From contig JAZKFR010000175.1 in the NCBI GenBank assembly GCA_040386295.1, positions 1-12,515 of the forward strand: 12,515 bases of DNA. The letters are read 5' to 3'. Source of the stretch: JAZKFR01 sp040386295 (GTDB lineage Bacteria > Pseudomonadota > Gammaproteobacteria > Burkholderiales > Rhodocyclaceae). Positions 1 to 7,308 of the stretch are shown piece by piece. Position numbers and translations under genes: made by a program. The notes beneath the pieces were generated by a model. It did not search any database. It worked only from the letters and a program-made list of their open reading frames with translations, and was not told the DNA's origin. Position 1 is the stretch's first letter; each line of letters begins with the position of its first letter.

Positions 1-250
1 CGGGCATTTGGCCAACGGGTGTGGCAATTAAAACGAGGTCTGCGTCGGCTACTTCTTGGCCAGGATTGATGCCAACACGGTCGATAATGCCCAGCTCAGC
101 GGCTTCGGTCAGCGTCGACAAGCTACGCCCAAAAGCGACGACTTCTTCGACTTGACCGGCATTCTTTAAAGCTAAGGCGAAAGAACCGCCGATCAATCCG
201 ACGCCGAAAATAACCAGCTTGCCTAGTTCTGGTTTGCTTGAGGAACTCAT
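1..250 (-). CDS. tyrA: Prephenate dehydrogenase, N-terminal part (cut by window edge)
   Basis: This is the first 83 residues of a cytoplasmic NAD(P)-dependent prephenate dehydrogenase, which oxidatively decarboxylates prephenate to 4-hydroxyphenylpyruvate for tyrosine synthesis. The protein starts MSSSSKPELGKLVIFGVGLI and continues with GGS, giving the dinucleotide-binding motif GxGLIGGS at residues 16-23. Later come the ALALK helix and the strand LVLIATPVGQMP, all typical of the TyrA Rossmann domain. The ATG at 250-248 overlaps the hisC stop codon by four bases (ATGA), indicating translational coupling. The last gene of a gyrA-serC-pheA-hisC-tyrA run, it matches the known Burkholderia order, in which aroA usually follows. 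The catalytic half lies outside the window, so its integrity cannot be judged. Confidence 0.93.
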   Translation of the reverse strand, partial: MSSSSKPELGKLVIFGVGLIGGSFALALKNAGQVEEVVAFGRSLSTLTEAAELGIIDRVGINPGQEVADADLVLIATPVGQMP

Positions 251-1335
251 CTCGCTTGCGCCAGGGCGGCTAGAAACTGCTGATTTTCAAGTTCGGTACC
301 AATCGTCACGCGTAGCCACTCGGGCATTTCGTAGGCGGCGATAGGGCGCACGATCATGCCTTGCGCGAGTAATTTTTGATTGACGCGCACGGCATCGCCT
401 GCTTTAAACGCGATGAAGTTGGCAAACGAGGGGATGTAGTCAAAACCGAGTGCGCTCAGGCCGGCACGCATTTGTTCCATGCCGGCGCGGTTAAGCGCCT
501 CGCTTTGCGCAACAAAGGCTGTGTCGTCAAGCGCTGCGCTCGCTGCGGCAAGCGCTAAGGTGTTGCAGTTAAACGGTTGGCGTACTCGATTCATCAGATC
601 AGCGATCTCGGCACTGGCGAGTGCGTAGCCGATACGCAGGCCCGCCAAGCCGTAGATTTTTGAGAAAGTACGGGTAATCACCAGATTGGGGAATTCGTTG
701 AGCCAATCCGTGCTGGCGTAGCGTTCGCTAAGCGGCAGGTACTCGTTATATGCCTCGTCTAAAACGACCACGATATGAGCGGGTAATGCATGTAAGAAGG
801 CTTTTAACTGTGCCTGTGCGATCAGAGTGCCGGTCGGATTATTCGGGTTGGCGATCCAGATTATTTGGGTGTTTTCTTGCACGGCAGCGCGCATGGCGTC
901 TAGGTCGTGAGCGAAATTTTGCGCGGCGGCGACGAGCGATTCTGCCCCTGTAGAACGGGTGGCTAAGGCATAAACAGCAAAAGCGTGTTGCGAGAAAACA
1001 GCAGAACGTCCGGGTGCGAGAAAAACGCGCGCGATTAAGTCGAGCACGTCGTTTGAACCATTTCCCAGGACAATTTGCGTTGTCGCGAGTCCGTTATGCG
1101 TAGCCAAGGCTTGTTTTAGTACGAAATCGTCCGGGTAACGCGCCAGCGCGGTGCTCGCCTCGGCCAGCGCGCTGCGCGCACGTGGACTCATACCGAGCGG
1201 GTTTTCATTCGACGCAAGTTTGACGATTTTTTCAGCTGGAATGCCCATTTCGCGGGCGAGCTGGCTGATCGGTTTGCCCGGTTGGTAGGGGGAAATCGTG
1301 CGGATATAAGCGTTTGCCTGCTGATCAATTGACAT
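247..1335 (-). CDS. hisC: Histidinol-phosphate/aromatic aminotransferase, HisC type
   Basis: A PLP-dependent class I/II aminotransferase of 362 residues. In histidine synthesis HisC transaminates imidazole-acetol phosphate; paralogues placed between pheA and tyrA are thought to serve also, or mainly, for phenylalanine and tyrosine. Visible signatures are KLASNENPLG near the N-terminus, the NPNNPTG motif, VVLDEAYNEY containing the cofactor-contacting Asp and Tyr, and TRTFSKIYGLAGLRIGYA with the Schiff-base lysine (Lys226 counted from the ATG). The reading frame extends to a GTG at 1356 that would overlap pheA by 14 bases. I chose the ATG at 1335 because the protein then begins MSIDQQANAYIRTISPYQPG like its relatives. 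Neither start has a clear Shine-Dalgarno sequence, so translation is probably coupled to pheA, which ends 7 bases upstream. Confidence 0.93.
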   Translation of the reverse strand: MSIDQQANAYIRTISPYQPGKPISQLAREMGIPAEKIVKLASNENPLGMSPRARSALAEASTALARYPDDFVLKQALATHNGLATTQIVLGNGSNDVLDLIARVFLAPGRSAVFSQHAFAVYALATRSTGAESLVAAAQNFAHDLDAMRAAVQENTQIIWIANPNNPTGTLIAQAQLKAFLHALPAHIVVVLDEAYNEYLPLSERYASTDWLNEFPNLVITRTFSKIYGLAGLRIGYALASAEIADLMNRVRQPFNCNTLALAAASAALDDTAFVAQSEALNRAGMEQMRAGLSALGFDYIPSFANFIAFKAGDAVRVNQKLLAQGMIVRPIAAYEMPEWLRVTIGTELENQQFLAALAQAR

Positions 1336-1342
1336 AGTGGAT

Positions 1343-2512
1343 TTAATAAACTGCACAGGGGTAAGAGCCGAGGATTTTTAGGTAGGCGGCACGGCGTGCC
1401 AGCTCTTCGAGCGCAGTGCGCACCGCTGGATCTTGCTCATGCCCTTCGATATCGACAAAAAATACGTATTCCCAGAGGGTGTGACGTGCTGGCCGTGATT
1501 CAAGCCGGGTCATGGAAACACCCGCTTCAGCAAAAGGGGCGAGTAGGGTGCTGAGCGCACCGGTGCGGTTGTGCGCCGACATAATGAGTGAGGTTTTGTC
1601 ACGCCCAGAAACGCCCGCCGCTTGCCGACCCAGGACGACAAAACGCGTGGTGTTATTCGCTTCGTCTTCGATATGGCTGGCTAATTGTGGCAGTTGATAG
1701 CGTTCTGCTGCCGCTGCACCGGCTATCGCGGCTGCGTCGGGTTCTGCTGCAGCGAGTTGAGCTGCTTGCGCATTGCTGCCGACCGGAATTCGTTGTACGC
1801 CGGGCAGGGCTTGGTTTAGCCAAGCGTTGCACTGGGCTAAAGATTGCGCGTGTGAGTAGACTTTTTTAATCTCACCCAAGCTGGTTGCGCGTGAGAGCAG
1901 GTGTTGCTGTATGCGCAAAACAACTTCACCGCAGATTTTAAGCGGGGTGGTGAGAAGTAAATCGAGGCTACGCCCGACCGCCCCTTCGGTTGAATTTTCA
2001 ATCGGCACGACGGCGTAATCGGCGTCTGAACAGTGCGTCTCCGCCGAGGCGTTTAGCTCGTGCGTTGCCGCGTTAGCCGAGCTTACGGCACGGAAGACAG
2101 CATCGATCGAGTCTTGCGGTAGCAGACGCACCGCGTGGCCAAAGTGTTTGATTACGGCGCTTTCTGAAAAAGTGCCGTAAGGGCCTAGAAAGGCAACGCT
2201 CAGCTTTTGCTCCAGGGCGAGGCAAGCCGACATCAATTCGCGAAAAAAGTAGGTCAAGCTTGCATCGCTCAGCGGACCTGGGTTAAGCGCCTGAATCCGC
2301 CGCAGTACCTGCGCTTCACGTTCGGGACGGTAAATGAAGCCAGCGTCGCCATAACGCGTTTTGATTTCGCCGATTTGCTGGGCGCAACGTGCGCGCCGAC
2401 TGAGCAATTCGAGCAACTCGGCGTCAATCTGATCAATGTCCGCGCGAACCGTAGAGAGCGCTTGTTGCAACAGGGGGTCTAGGGGGTCTAGCGGGCTATC
2501 TGAGTTATTCAC
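1343..2512 (-). CDS. pheA: Bifunctional chorismate mutase/prephenate dehydratase (P-protein)
   Basis: A 389-residue cytoplasmic enzyme that converts chorismate to prephenate and then to phenylpyruvate, the branch point to phenylalanine. Three domains are visible in order. An AroQ-type chorismate mutase helix bundle (about residues 15-105) contains IDQIDAELLELLSRRARCAQ and the YRPEREAQVL segment. A prephenate dehydratase domain (about 105-290) runs from VAFLGPYGTFSESA to NTTRFVVLG, which holds the family's TRF motif. A C-terminal ACT domain contains GALSTLLAPFAEAGVSMTRL followed by ESRP, the phenylalanine-binding motif, so feedback inhibition by phenylalanine is expected. The start is GTG at 2512 with only a weak AGG upstream, 53 bp after serC. 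The N-terminus carries an Asp-Pro-Leu repeat from a 9-bp DNA duplication at 2473-2490, slightly lengthening it relative to Burkholderia homologues. Confidence 0.95.
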   Translation of the reverse strand: MNNSDSPLDPLDPLLQQALSTVRADIDQIDAELLELLSRRARCAQQIGEIKTRYGDAGFIYRPEREAQVLRRIQALNPGPLSDASLTYFFRELMSACLALEQKLSVAFLGPYGTFSESAVIKHFGHAVRLLPQDSIDAVFRAVSSANAATHELNASAETHCSDADYAVVPIENSTEGAVGRSLDLLLTTPLKICGEVVLRIQQHLLSRATSLGEIKKVYSHAQSLAQCNAWLNQALPGVQRIPVGSNAQAAQLAAAEPDAAAIAGAAAAERYQLPQLASHIEDEANNTTRFVVLGRQAAGVSGRDKTSLIMSAHNRTGALSTLLAPFAEAGVSMTRLESRPARHTLWEYVFFVDIEGHEQDPAVRTALEELARRAAYLKILGSYPCAVY

Positions 2513-2565
2513 TTTTAATCAACCTATCAAGCGGCGAGCAGTGGCGCTGATGCGCTCAGGATTGC

Positions 2566-3675
2566 TCAAGCGTTTTGGCGCATAAATTGGTTCATAAAGT
2601 CGACCAACACACGGACGCCGGCCAGGGGCATCGCGTTGTAAATCGAGGCGCGCATGCCACCAAATGAAGCGTGACCTTTCAATCCAGATAAGCCAGCGGC
2701 TTCAGCCTGCGCCAAAAACGCGGCGTCAAGCTGAGGCTTGGCCAGGGTAAAGGGTACGTTCATGCGCGAACGGCAGTCTGGACTGATTGAGTTGATATAA
2801 AAACCCTGACTGCTGTCGATACAGTGATAGAGCAAAGCGGCTTTAGCGCTATTGTTCTGTTCGATTGCCGACAAGCCGCCCTCTGCCTGTAACCACTGGA
2901 AAACCAGAGCGGCTACGTAAATGGCGAAGCTAGGCGGAGTGTTTAAGAGTGAGCCGTGCGCGGCCATCTGTGCGTAATTCATCAGATTAGGCAGGCCTGG
3001 ACGCTGCGGCTCAATGCGTGCGAGCAAATCGTTACGCAGGATCACTAAAGTTAGGCCGGCAGGGCCGATATTTTTTTGCGCACCGGCATAAATTAGGGCG
3101 AAGTTGGCGACGTCTACAGGCCGTGAAAGCAGGTGAGAGCTCATGTCTGCGACGACGGGCAGACCAGCAGGCACGCCTGCTATTGGCGTCGCGGTAGGCA
3201 TTTCAACGCCATGAATCGTTTCGTTGGTACAGACATGTAGGTAGGCCGCATGCGGGTCTAAATCCAGCTCTTCTGGCTTGAGTAGCCGAGTGAAGCCCAC
3301 CGCTTCGCTTGACCCAGCGCAACGCACCGTCGCCAGTCGCTGCGCTTCGACGAACGCCTTTTTCGACCATGAGCCGGTCAAGCAATAATCTGCCGACTGT
3401 CCGGGCGCTAAGAGATTCATTGGGACTTGCGCAAACTGCTGGGTTGCACCGCCTTGCAGGAACAGTACGCTGTAGTCCTCGGGGATTGCGAGCAGTGCGC
3501 GCAGGCTGGCTTCGGCTTGCGCAATGATTGATGCGAAGGCGCGACCACGGTGGCTCATTTCCATCACCCCCATGCCACAAGCACGCCAGTCGAGTAATTC
3601 GTCGCGTACTTGTTCGAGCACGGGCAGGGGGAGCGCGGCGGGACCGGCGCCAAAGTTCCAAATACGCGTGGTCAT
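2566..3675 (-). CDS. serC: Phosphoserine aminotransferase
   Basis: A 369-residue PLP enzyme that converts 3-phosphohydroxypyruvate and glutamate to phosphoserine, and also acts in pyridoxal phosphate synthesis. The family markers are all present: NFGAGPAALP at the N-terminus, MEMSHRGRAF, the phosphate-binding loop LFLQGGATQQFAQVP, the TNETIHGVE motif, DMSSHLLSRP, and GAQKNIGPAGLTLVI with the Schiff-base lysine at Lys201. The C-terminal part contains KGHASFGGMRASIYNAMP, typical of the family. Length is normal (about 360). The ATG at 3675 lies 5 bases after the gyrA stop and has a good AGGA about 10 bases upstream, inside the last gyrA codons, so the two genes are co-transcribed and probably coupled. 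Confidence 0.96.
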   Translation of the reverse strand: MTTRIWNFGAGPAALPLPVLEQVRDELLDWRACGMGVMEMSHRGRAFASIIAQAEASLRALLAIPEDYSVLFLQGGATQQFAQVPMNLLAPGQSADYCLTGSWSKKAFVEAQRLATVRCAGSSEAVGFTRLLKPEELDLDPHAAYLHVCTNETIHGVEMPTATPIAGVPAGLPVVADMSSHLLSRPVDVANFALIYAGAQKNIGPAGLTLVILRNDLLARIEPQRPGLPNLMNYAQMAAHGSLLNTPPSFAIYVAALVFQWLQAEGGLSAIEQNNSAKAALLYHCIDSSQGFYINSISPDCRSRMNVPFTLAKPQLDAAFLAQAEAAGLSGLKGHASFGGMRASIYNAMPLAGVRVLVDFMNQFMRQNA

Positions 3676-3680
3676 TTGAC

Positions 3681-6371
3681 TTAGTCCTGATCAGGCTCGC
3701 TAGGCGGTAGCGTAGTTTCAATCTCATCGCTGGGCAGAGCAGGCTCTAGTCCGTCTAAAGCTGCTGCATCTTCGCGCTCAACGACCTTCTCCAAGCCAGC
3801 TAATTTTTCACCGGCATCCAACGCGATCAAGGTAACGCCTTGCGTGGCGCGACCTAATTCGCGAATCTGCTGCACCGGGGTGCGAATCAGTACGCCGCCG
3901 GTGGTGATCAACATAATCTCGTCTTCGTCTTCGACTAAGCGGGCAGCAACGACTTTGCCATTCCGTTCGCTGGCAGCGATCGCGATAACCCCTTGCGTGC
4001 CGCGCCCCGAATGACGGAAATCAGCGAGAACGGTGCGTTTGCCAAAGCCGTTTTCAGTTGCTACGAGGACGGTTTGCTGATCATTCTCAGCGACTAATAA
4101 AGACAACACTTGCTGACCGGCAGCCAAGCGCATACCGCGCACACCGCGTGCAGTACGTCCCATAGGGCGCACGTCTTCTTCGTCGAACCACACCGCTTTG
4201 CCCGCATCCGAAACGAGCACAATATCGTGCTGTCCAGCGGTAATCTCGGCGCCGATCAAGAAATCCCCTTCGTCAAGGGCGACCGCGATAATGCCAGCCT
4301 TGCGCGGGTGGGCAAAATCCGAAAGCGGGGTTTTTTTGACCGTTCCCTGCGCGCTACACATGAAAATATAACGGTCTTCAGTGAAGGCTTTAATCGGCAG
4401 GATGGCGTTGATTTTCTCGCCTTCTTCCAAGGGGAACATATTCACAATGGGCTTGCCACGACCACTGCGCGCACCTTGCGGTACCTCGTATACCTTCAAC
4501 CAATAAACGCGGCCACGGTTGGAAAAACAAAGAATGAAATCGTGCGTATTGGCGACAAACAGGTGGTCGACGAAATCGTCTTCTTTTACTGTCGCTGCCT
4601 GCTTACCGCGTCCGCCTCTGCGTTGCGAACGGTAGTCCGCCAGGGGCTGTGATTTGATGTAGCCGGTGTGCGATAGGGTGACCACCATGTCTTGTGGCGT
4701 GATGAAGTCTTCGATGCCTAAATCTTGCGTATGGACGATGATCTCGGAGCGACGCTGATCACCAAATTGCGCACGAATATTGCTCAGCTCTTCAGAAATC
4801 ATCTGCGTGATGCGTTCCGGGCGCGTCAAAATATCCATTAAATCGGCGATGCGTTCAAGTAAGTCTTTAAAGTCAGCGACAATTTTGTCGCGCTCAAGAC
4901 CAGTCAAACGTTGCAAACGCAGCTCAAGTATCGCTTGCGCCTGGGCTTCGGAAAGCAAATAACCGTTTTGCGATAAGCCGTACTCTAGGCCAAGACCCTC
5001 AGGGCGCGTTGCGTCTAACCTGGCGCGCGCCAACATTTCGCCAACGGTGTTTGAGAGCCACAAACGAGACATCAGGCCGCGTCGTGCATCCGCCGGCGTC
5101 GGCGAAGCCTTAATCAGGGCAATGATTGCATCGACGTTATCTAGCGCAACNNNNNNNNNNTCTTGAATATGCGCACGTTCACGCGCCTTGCGCAGCTCAA
5201 ACACCGTGCGCCGAGTGATGACCTCGCGGCGGTGCGACAAGAAGCAGGCAAGCATTTCTTTTAGGTTGAGCAAGCGCGGCTGACCATCGACCAGCGCCAC
5301 CATATTCATACCGAAGGTGTCTTGTAATTGCGTTTGTTTGTACAGCTTGTTGAGGATGACTTCGGGCACTTCATTGCGCTTTAACTCAATGACGACGCGC
5401 ATCCCCGACTTGTCGGATTCGTCGCGTAAATCAGAAATACCCTCGATTTTTTTATCATTAACCAGCTCGCCAATTTTCTCGAGCAAGGTGCGTTTATTCA
5501 CCTGGTATGGCAGCTCGTCGATGATGATGGCCTGACGACTGCCTTTGTCGAGATCCTCAAAATGCGTGCGGCCACGCATCACGACACGGCCACGCCCGGT
5601 TTGATAGCCCTCACGCACGCCCAGCACACCGTAAATAATGCCGGCAGTCGGAAAATCAGGCGCAGGAATGATTTCAATCAACTCATCAATCGACAAAGTC
5701 GGATTCGCCAACAAGGCAAGACAGGCGTCGACTACTTCATTTAAGTTATGTGGCGGGATGTTTGTCGCCATGCCGACGGCAATACCGGAGGAGCCGTTGA
5801 TCAGCAGATTCGGAATACGCGCCGGCATAATCAAAGGCTCTTGCTCAGAACCATCGTAATTCGGGCCGAAATCTACCGTTTCTTTATCAATATCAGCGAG
5901 CAGCTCGTGCCCAATCCGCGCCATACGGACTTCGGTATAACGCATCGCCGCCGCGTTATCCCCGTCGACTGAACCGAAATTGCCCTGGCCATCGACCAGC
6001 ATATAACGCAAGGAAAAGTCCTGCGCCATGCGCACGATGGTGTCGTAGACAGCGGTATCGCCATGCGGATGGTATTTACCGATCACATCGCCAACGATAC
6101 GCGCCGATTTTTTATAGGCTTTATTCCAGTCGTTAGACAGCTCGTGCATCGCGAACAACACACGCCTATGCACCGGCTTAAGGCCATCGCGCGCGTCCGG
6201 CAAGGCACGTCCAACAATCACACTCATCGCATAGTCGAGATACGAACGACGCATCTCGTCTTCGAGACTAATCGGCACAGTTTCTTTAGCGAAAGGCACA
6301 ACAGCGGTAACAGAAGAAGGGGGAACAGGTGGCTCTGAAGGCACCGGCAAGTCAGGCGAGTCTATGGTCAT
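3681..6371 (-). CDS. gyrA: DNA gyrase subunit A
   Basis: The DNA-cleaving and religating subunit of the A2B2 type II topoisomerase that introduces negative supercoils. It has 896 residues including four positions hidden by ten N. Visible elements are the winged-helix breakage-reunion domain, the quinolone-determining region HPHGDTAVYDTIVRMAQ, and the catalytic tyrosine in AAMRYTEVRM (Tyr145, equivalent to E. coli Tyr122). The GyrA box appears as QRRGGRGK, followed by the C-terminal beta-pinwheel repeats. Thr106 corresponds to E. coli Ser83 and Asp110 to Asp87; threonine at the first site is usual in Burkholderia, so no resistance mutation is evident. The N-terminus has a proline-rich extension of about 23 residues relative to E. 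coli, and the C-terminus ends in an acidic tail. The ATG at 6371 has GGA about 9 bases upstream. It is the first gene of the operon. Confidence 0.97.
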   Translation of the reverse strand: MTIDSPDLPVPSEPPVPPSSVTAVVPFAKETVPISLEDEMRRSYLDYAMSVIVGRALPDARDGLKPVHRRVLFAMHELSNDWNKAYKKSARIVGDVIGKYHPHGDTAVYDTIVRMAQDFSLRYMLVDGQGNFGSVDGDNAAAMRYTEVRMARIGHELLADIDKETVDFGPNYDGSEQEPLIMPARIPNLLINGSSGIAVGMATNIPPHNLNEVVDACLALLANPTLSIDELIEIIPAPDFPTAGIIYGVLGVREGYQTGRGRVVMRGRTHFEDLDKGSRQAIIIDELPYQVNKRTLLEKIGELVNDKKIEGISDLRDESDKSGMRVVIELKRNEVPEVILNKLYKQTQLQDTFGMNMVALVDGQPRLLNLKEMLACFLSHRREVITRRTVFELRKARERAHIQXXXXVALDNVDAIIALIKASPTPADARRGLMSRLWLSNTVGEMLARARLDATRPEGLGLEYGLSQNGYLLSEAQAQAILELRLQRLTGLERDKIVADFKDLLERIADLMDILTRPERITQMISEELSNIRAQFGDQRRSEIIVHTQDLGIEDFITPQDMVVTLSHTGYIKSQPLADYRSQRRGGRGKQAATVKEDDFVDHLFVANTHDFILCFSNRGRVYWLKVYEVPQGARSGRGKPIVNMFPLEEGEKINAILPIKAFTEDRYIFMCSAQGTVKKTPLSDFAHPRKAGIIAVALDEGDFLIGAEITAGQHDIVLVSDAGKAVWFDEEDVRPMGRTARGVRGMRLAAGQQVLSLLVAENDQQTVLVATENGFGKRTVLADFRHSGRGTQGVIAIAASERNGKVVAARLVEDEDEIMLITTGGVLIRTPVQQIRELGRATQGVTLIALDAGEKLAGLEKVVEREDAAALDGLEPALPSDEIETTLPPSEPDQD
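5151..5160. other. Run of ten undetermined bases inside gyrA
   Basis: Ten N interrupt gyrA. Read on the minus strand, the flanks give ...Arg-Ala-His-Ile-Gln-GA[N] before the gap and Val-Ala-Leu-Asp-Asn after it. GyrA homologues have Leu-Glu-(Gly/Ala)-Leu-Ala between the Ile and Val-Ala-Leu, so the ten N fit both the frame and the exact expected length. They are most likely masked or unresolved bases, not missing sequence of unknown size. Confidence 0.95.
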
Positions 6372-6504
6372 TGTCTATCCGGTAACAGCCAAATTTCGGC
6401 GCTAAAGAAATTGTTGTCACAGCTGCTAGAGTCACAGCACAACGGGCGATTCTAACAGCGAAAATAAAACGCACCTATTTATTTTATGTAGATACAATAA
6501 ACAC
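6372..6504. promoter_or_regulatory. Divergent intergenic region between gyrA and brnT
   Basis: These 133 bases must hold the promoters of the gyrA operon (minus) and of brnT (plus). For gyrA, a TAGAAT-like -10 lies at 6449-6454 on the minus strand, about 80 bases from the start codon, but only a poor -35 (TAGGTG) precedes it. For brnT, TACAAT at 6493-6498 is a good -10 lying six bases before the GTG start, without a recognisable -35. The stretch around 6461-6500 is AT-rich. Promoter calls are by eye only. Confidence 0.35.
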
Positions 6505-6774
6505 GTGATCACTTTTGACCCAATAAAAGATCGTTTAAATCAGAAAAAGCATGGAGTTTCATTAGCTCAAGCAGAATTTGCCGATTGGAATGCTGCGCTA
6601 ACGCGCTTAGACGATCGAAAAGACTATGGCGAGACCCGTTTCATATCGCTAATCCCGATTCTTCAACGTCTTTACTGCTGCATTTATGTCGAACGCGACG
6701 AATCAAAGCGAGTGATCAGCTTAAGAAAAGCCAACCAAAGGGAGTATGACTACTATGCGCAAAACATTAATTAG
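6505..6774 (+). CDS. brnT: BrnT family type II toxin (ribonuclease)
   Basis: An 89-residue protein matching the BrnT family, RelE-like ribonuclease toxins that block translation and are neutralised by BrnA. The N-terminal ITFDPIKDRLNQKKHGVSLA is the family's characteristic opening (xFDPxKxxxNxxKHGVSF), followed by the aspartate-rich segment, GETRFISL, and the C-terminal strand-helix VISLRKANQREYDYYAQ, which corresponds to the IISARRATRRE segment of relatives. The toxin-first order with an overlapping antitoxin is the usual arrangement of this system. The start is GTG and no Shine-Dalgarno sequence is visible; a -10-like TACAAT ends six bases upstream, so the message may be leaderless. Length is normal for BrnT, and nothing suggests inactivation. 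Confidence 0.88.
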   Translation: MITFDPIKDRLNQKKHGVSLAQAEFADWNAALTRLDDRKDYGETRFISLIPILQRLYCCIYVERDESKRVISLRKANQREYDYYAQNIN

Positions 6775-7015
6775 GCCAACCGACGCAGAAAATGCCGCGA
6801 TCAACGCATCGGCCTTGACCGATCCAGACAATTCACCTTTAACGGACGAACAGCTCAAGCAATTCAAACGCAAGCCAGGTCGTCCTTCTGGAAGTGCCAA
6901 AGAACTCGTCTCTTTACGTCTTGATACGACCGTACTTGATGCTTTTCGGGCATTGGGATCGGGTTGGCAAACCCGGATTAATGACGTGCTTAAGGATTGG
7001 ACGATTCGTCACTGA
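6755..7015 (+). CDS. brnA: BrnA family antitoxin (ribbon-helix-helix, DUF4415)
   Basis: The antitoxin partner of BrnT, 86 residues from the ATG at 6755. It binds BrnT through its N-terminal part and DNA through a C-terminal ribbon-helix-helix, so the pair normally represses its own promoter. The diagnostic block runs from KRKPGRPSGSAKELVSLRLD to the GSGWQTRINDVLKDW segment, very close to other BrnA proteins. An ATG at 6746 is also in frame, but the AAAGGGAG Shine-Dalgarno at 6737-6744 is only one base from it and ten bases from 6755, so 6755 is preferred. The gene overlaps the end of brnT by 20 bases, which implies coupled translation. Confidence 0.88.
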   Translation: MRKTLIRPTDAENAAINASALTDPDNSPLTDEQLKQFKRKPGRPSGSAKELVSLRLDTTVLDAFRALGSGWQTRINDVLKDWTIRH

Positions 7016-7065
7016 GCAATCCCTGCATACTTTTTAAGCACAGCCTTAATTCATGACCCCCAAAC

Positions 7066-7091
7066 AAAAAAACCGGGGAATCCCCGGTTTT
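7066..7091 (+). terminator. Terminator-like hairpin in left arm, downstream of brnA
   Basis: An 11-bp perfect stem AAAACCGGGGA/TCCCCGGTTTT around one central base, preceded by seven A and followed by TTTTCT on the plus strand. It lies 50 bases after the brnA stop, so it can end the brnTA transcript. Read on the minus strand the same hairpin is followed by seven T, so it is bidirectional and stronger for transcripts coming from inside the palindrome. Confidence 0.7.
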
Positions 7092-7162
7092 CTCCACTCA
7101 CTGAATCTGTGGGTAAGTCGTCTTCGTTTTTCTTGCTTTTTATGGATCCGATCCCCTCGGCT

Positions 7163-7190
7163 TTGACGCCTAAATAATTTGACATAATAT
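7163..7190 (+). promoter_or_regulatory. Promoter-like sequence in palindrome core
   Basis: TTGACG at 7163-7168 is followed after 16 bases by TAATAT at 7185-7190, close to a sigma-70 consensus. Because the core is nearly self-complementary, TTGACG also begins at 7216 on the minus strand, about 17 bases before TTTATA. A second TTGACA at 7179-7184 has no good partner. Function is inferred from sequence alone. Confidence 0.4.
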
Positions 7191-7261
7191 AAATTATGCG
7201 AAGTTTACGGCGTCAAGAAAAGGAAAAAGAAAACGCAAACTTACCCACAGATTCAGTGGAG

Positions 7262-7287
7262 AAAACCGGGGATTCCCCGGTTTTTTT
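7262..7287 (+). terminator. Terminator-like hairpin in right arm
   Basis: The mirror copy of the left-arm hairpin: stem AAAACCGGGGA/TCCCCGGTTTT, here followed by a seven-T run (7281-7287) on the plus strand and by TTTTCT on the minus strand. It could end plus-strand transcripts starting in the palindrome core and, less strongly, minus-strand readthrough from hicAB. Confidence 0.65.
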
Positions 7288-7308
7288 GTTTGGGGGTCAT
7301 GAATTAAG

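Larger units (their letters stand above)
7045..7308. repeat. 264-bp imperfect palindromic element with 70-74 bp arms
   Basis: The left arm (7045-7118) and right arm (7239-7308) are reverse complements except that the left carries a tandem CACT (four extra bases near 7097-7100). The 120-bp core is also partly self-complementary: TTGACGCC at 7163-7170 pairs with GGCGTCAA at 7209-7216, and CATAAT at 7183-7188 with ATTATG at 7193-7198. Polypyrimidine (7119-7140) and polypurine (7217-7234) tracts flank them. Each arm holds a terminator-like hairpin. TTAA occurs at both outer ends (7046-7049 and 7304-7307), compatible with a TTAA target duplication if the ends are TTCATGACC and its complement. No credible gene is present. 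It resembles a nonautonomous MITE-like or foldback element; its family is unknown. Confidence 0.85.

Noticed and set aside
3203..3727. 174-residue minus-strand reading frame overlapping serC and the gyrA end
   Set aside because: It is out of frame with the well-supported serC, and its arginine-rich composition is typical of a shadow frame.
4110..4652. 180-residue plus-strand reading frame inside gyrA
   Set aside because: It is opposite strongly conserved GyrA C-terminal domain sequence; no ribosome-binding site or homology supports it.
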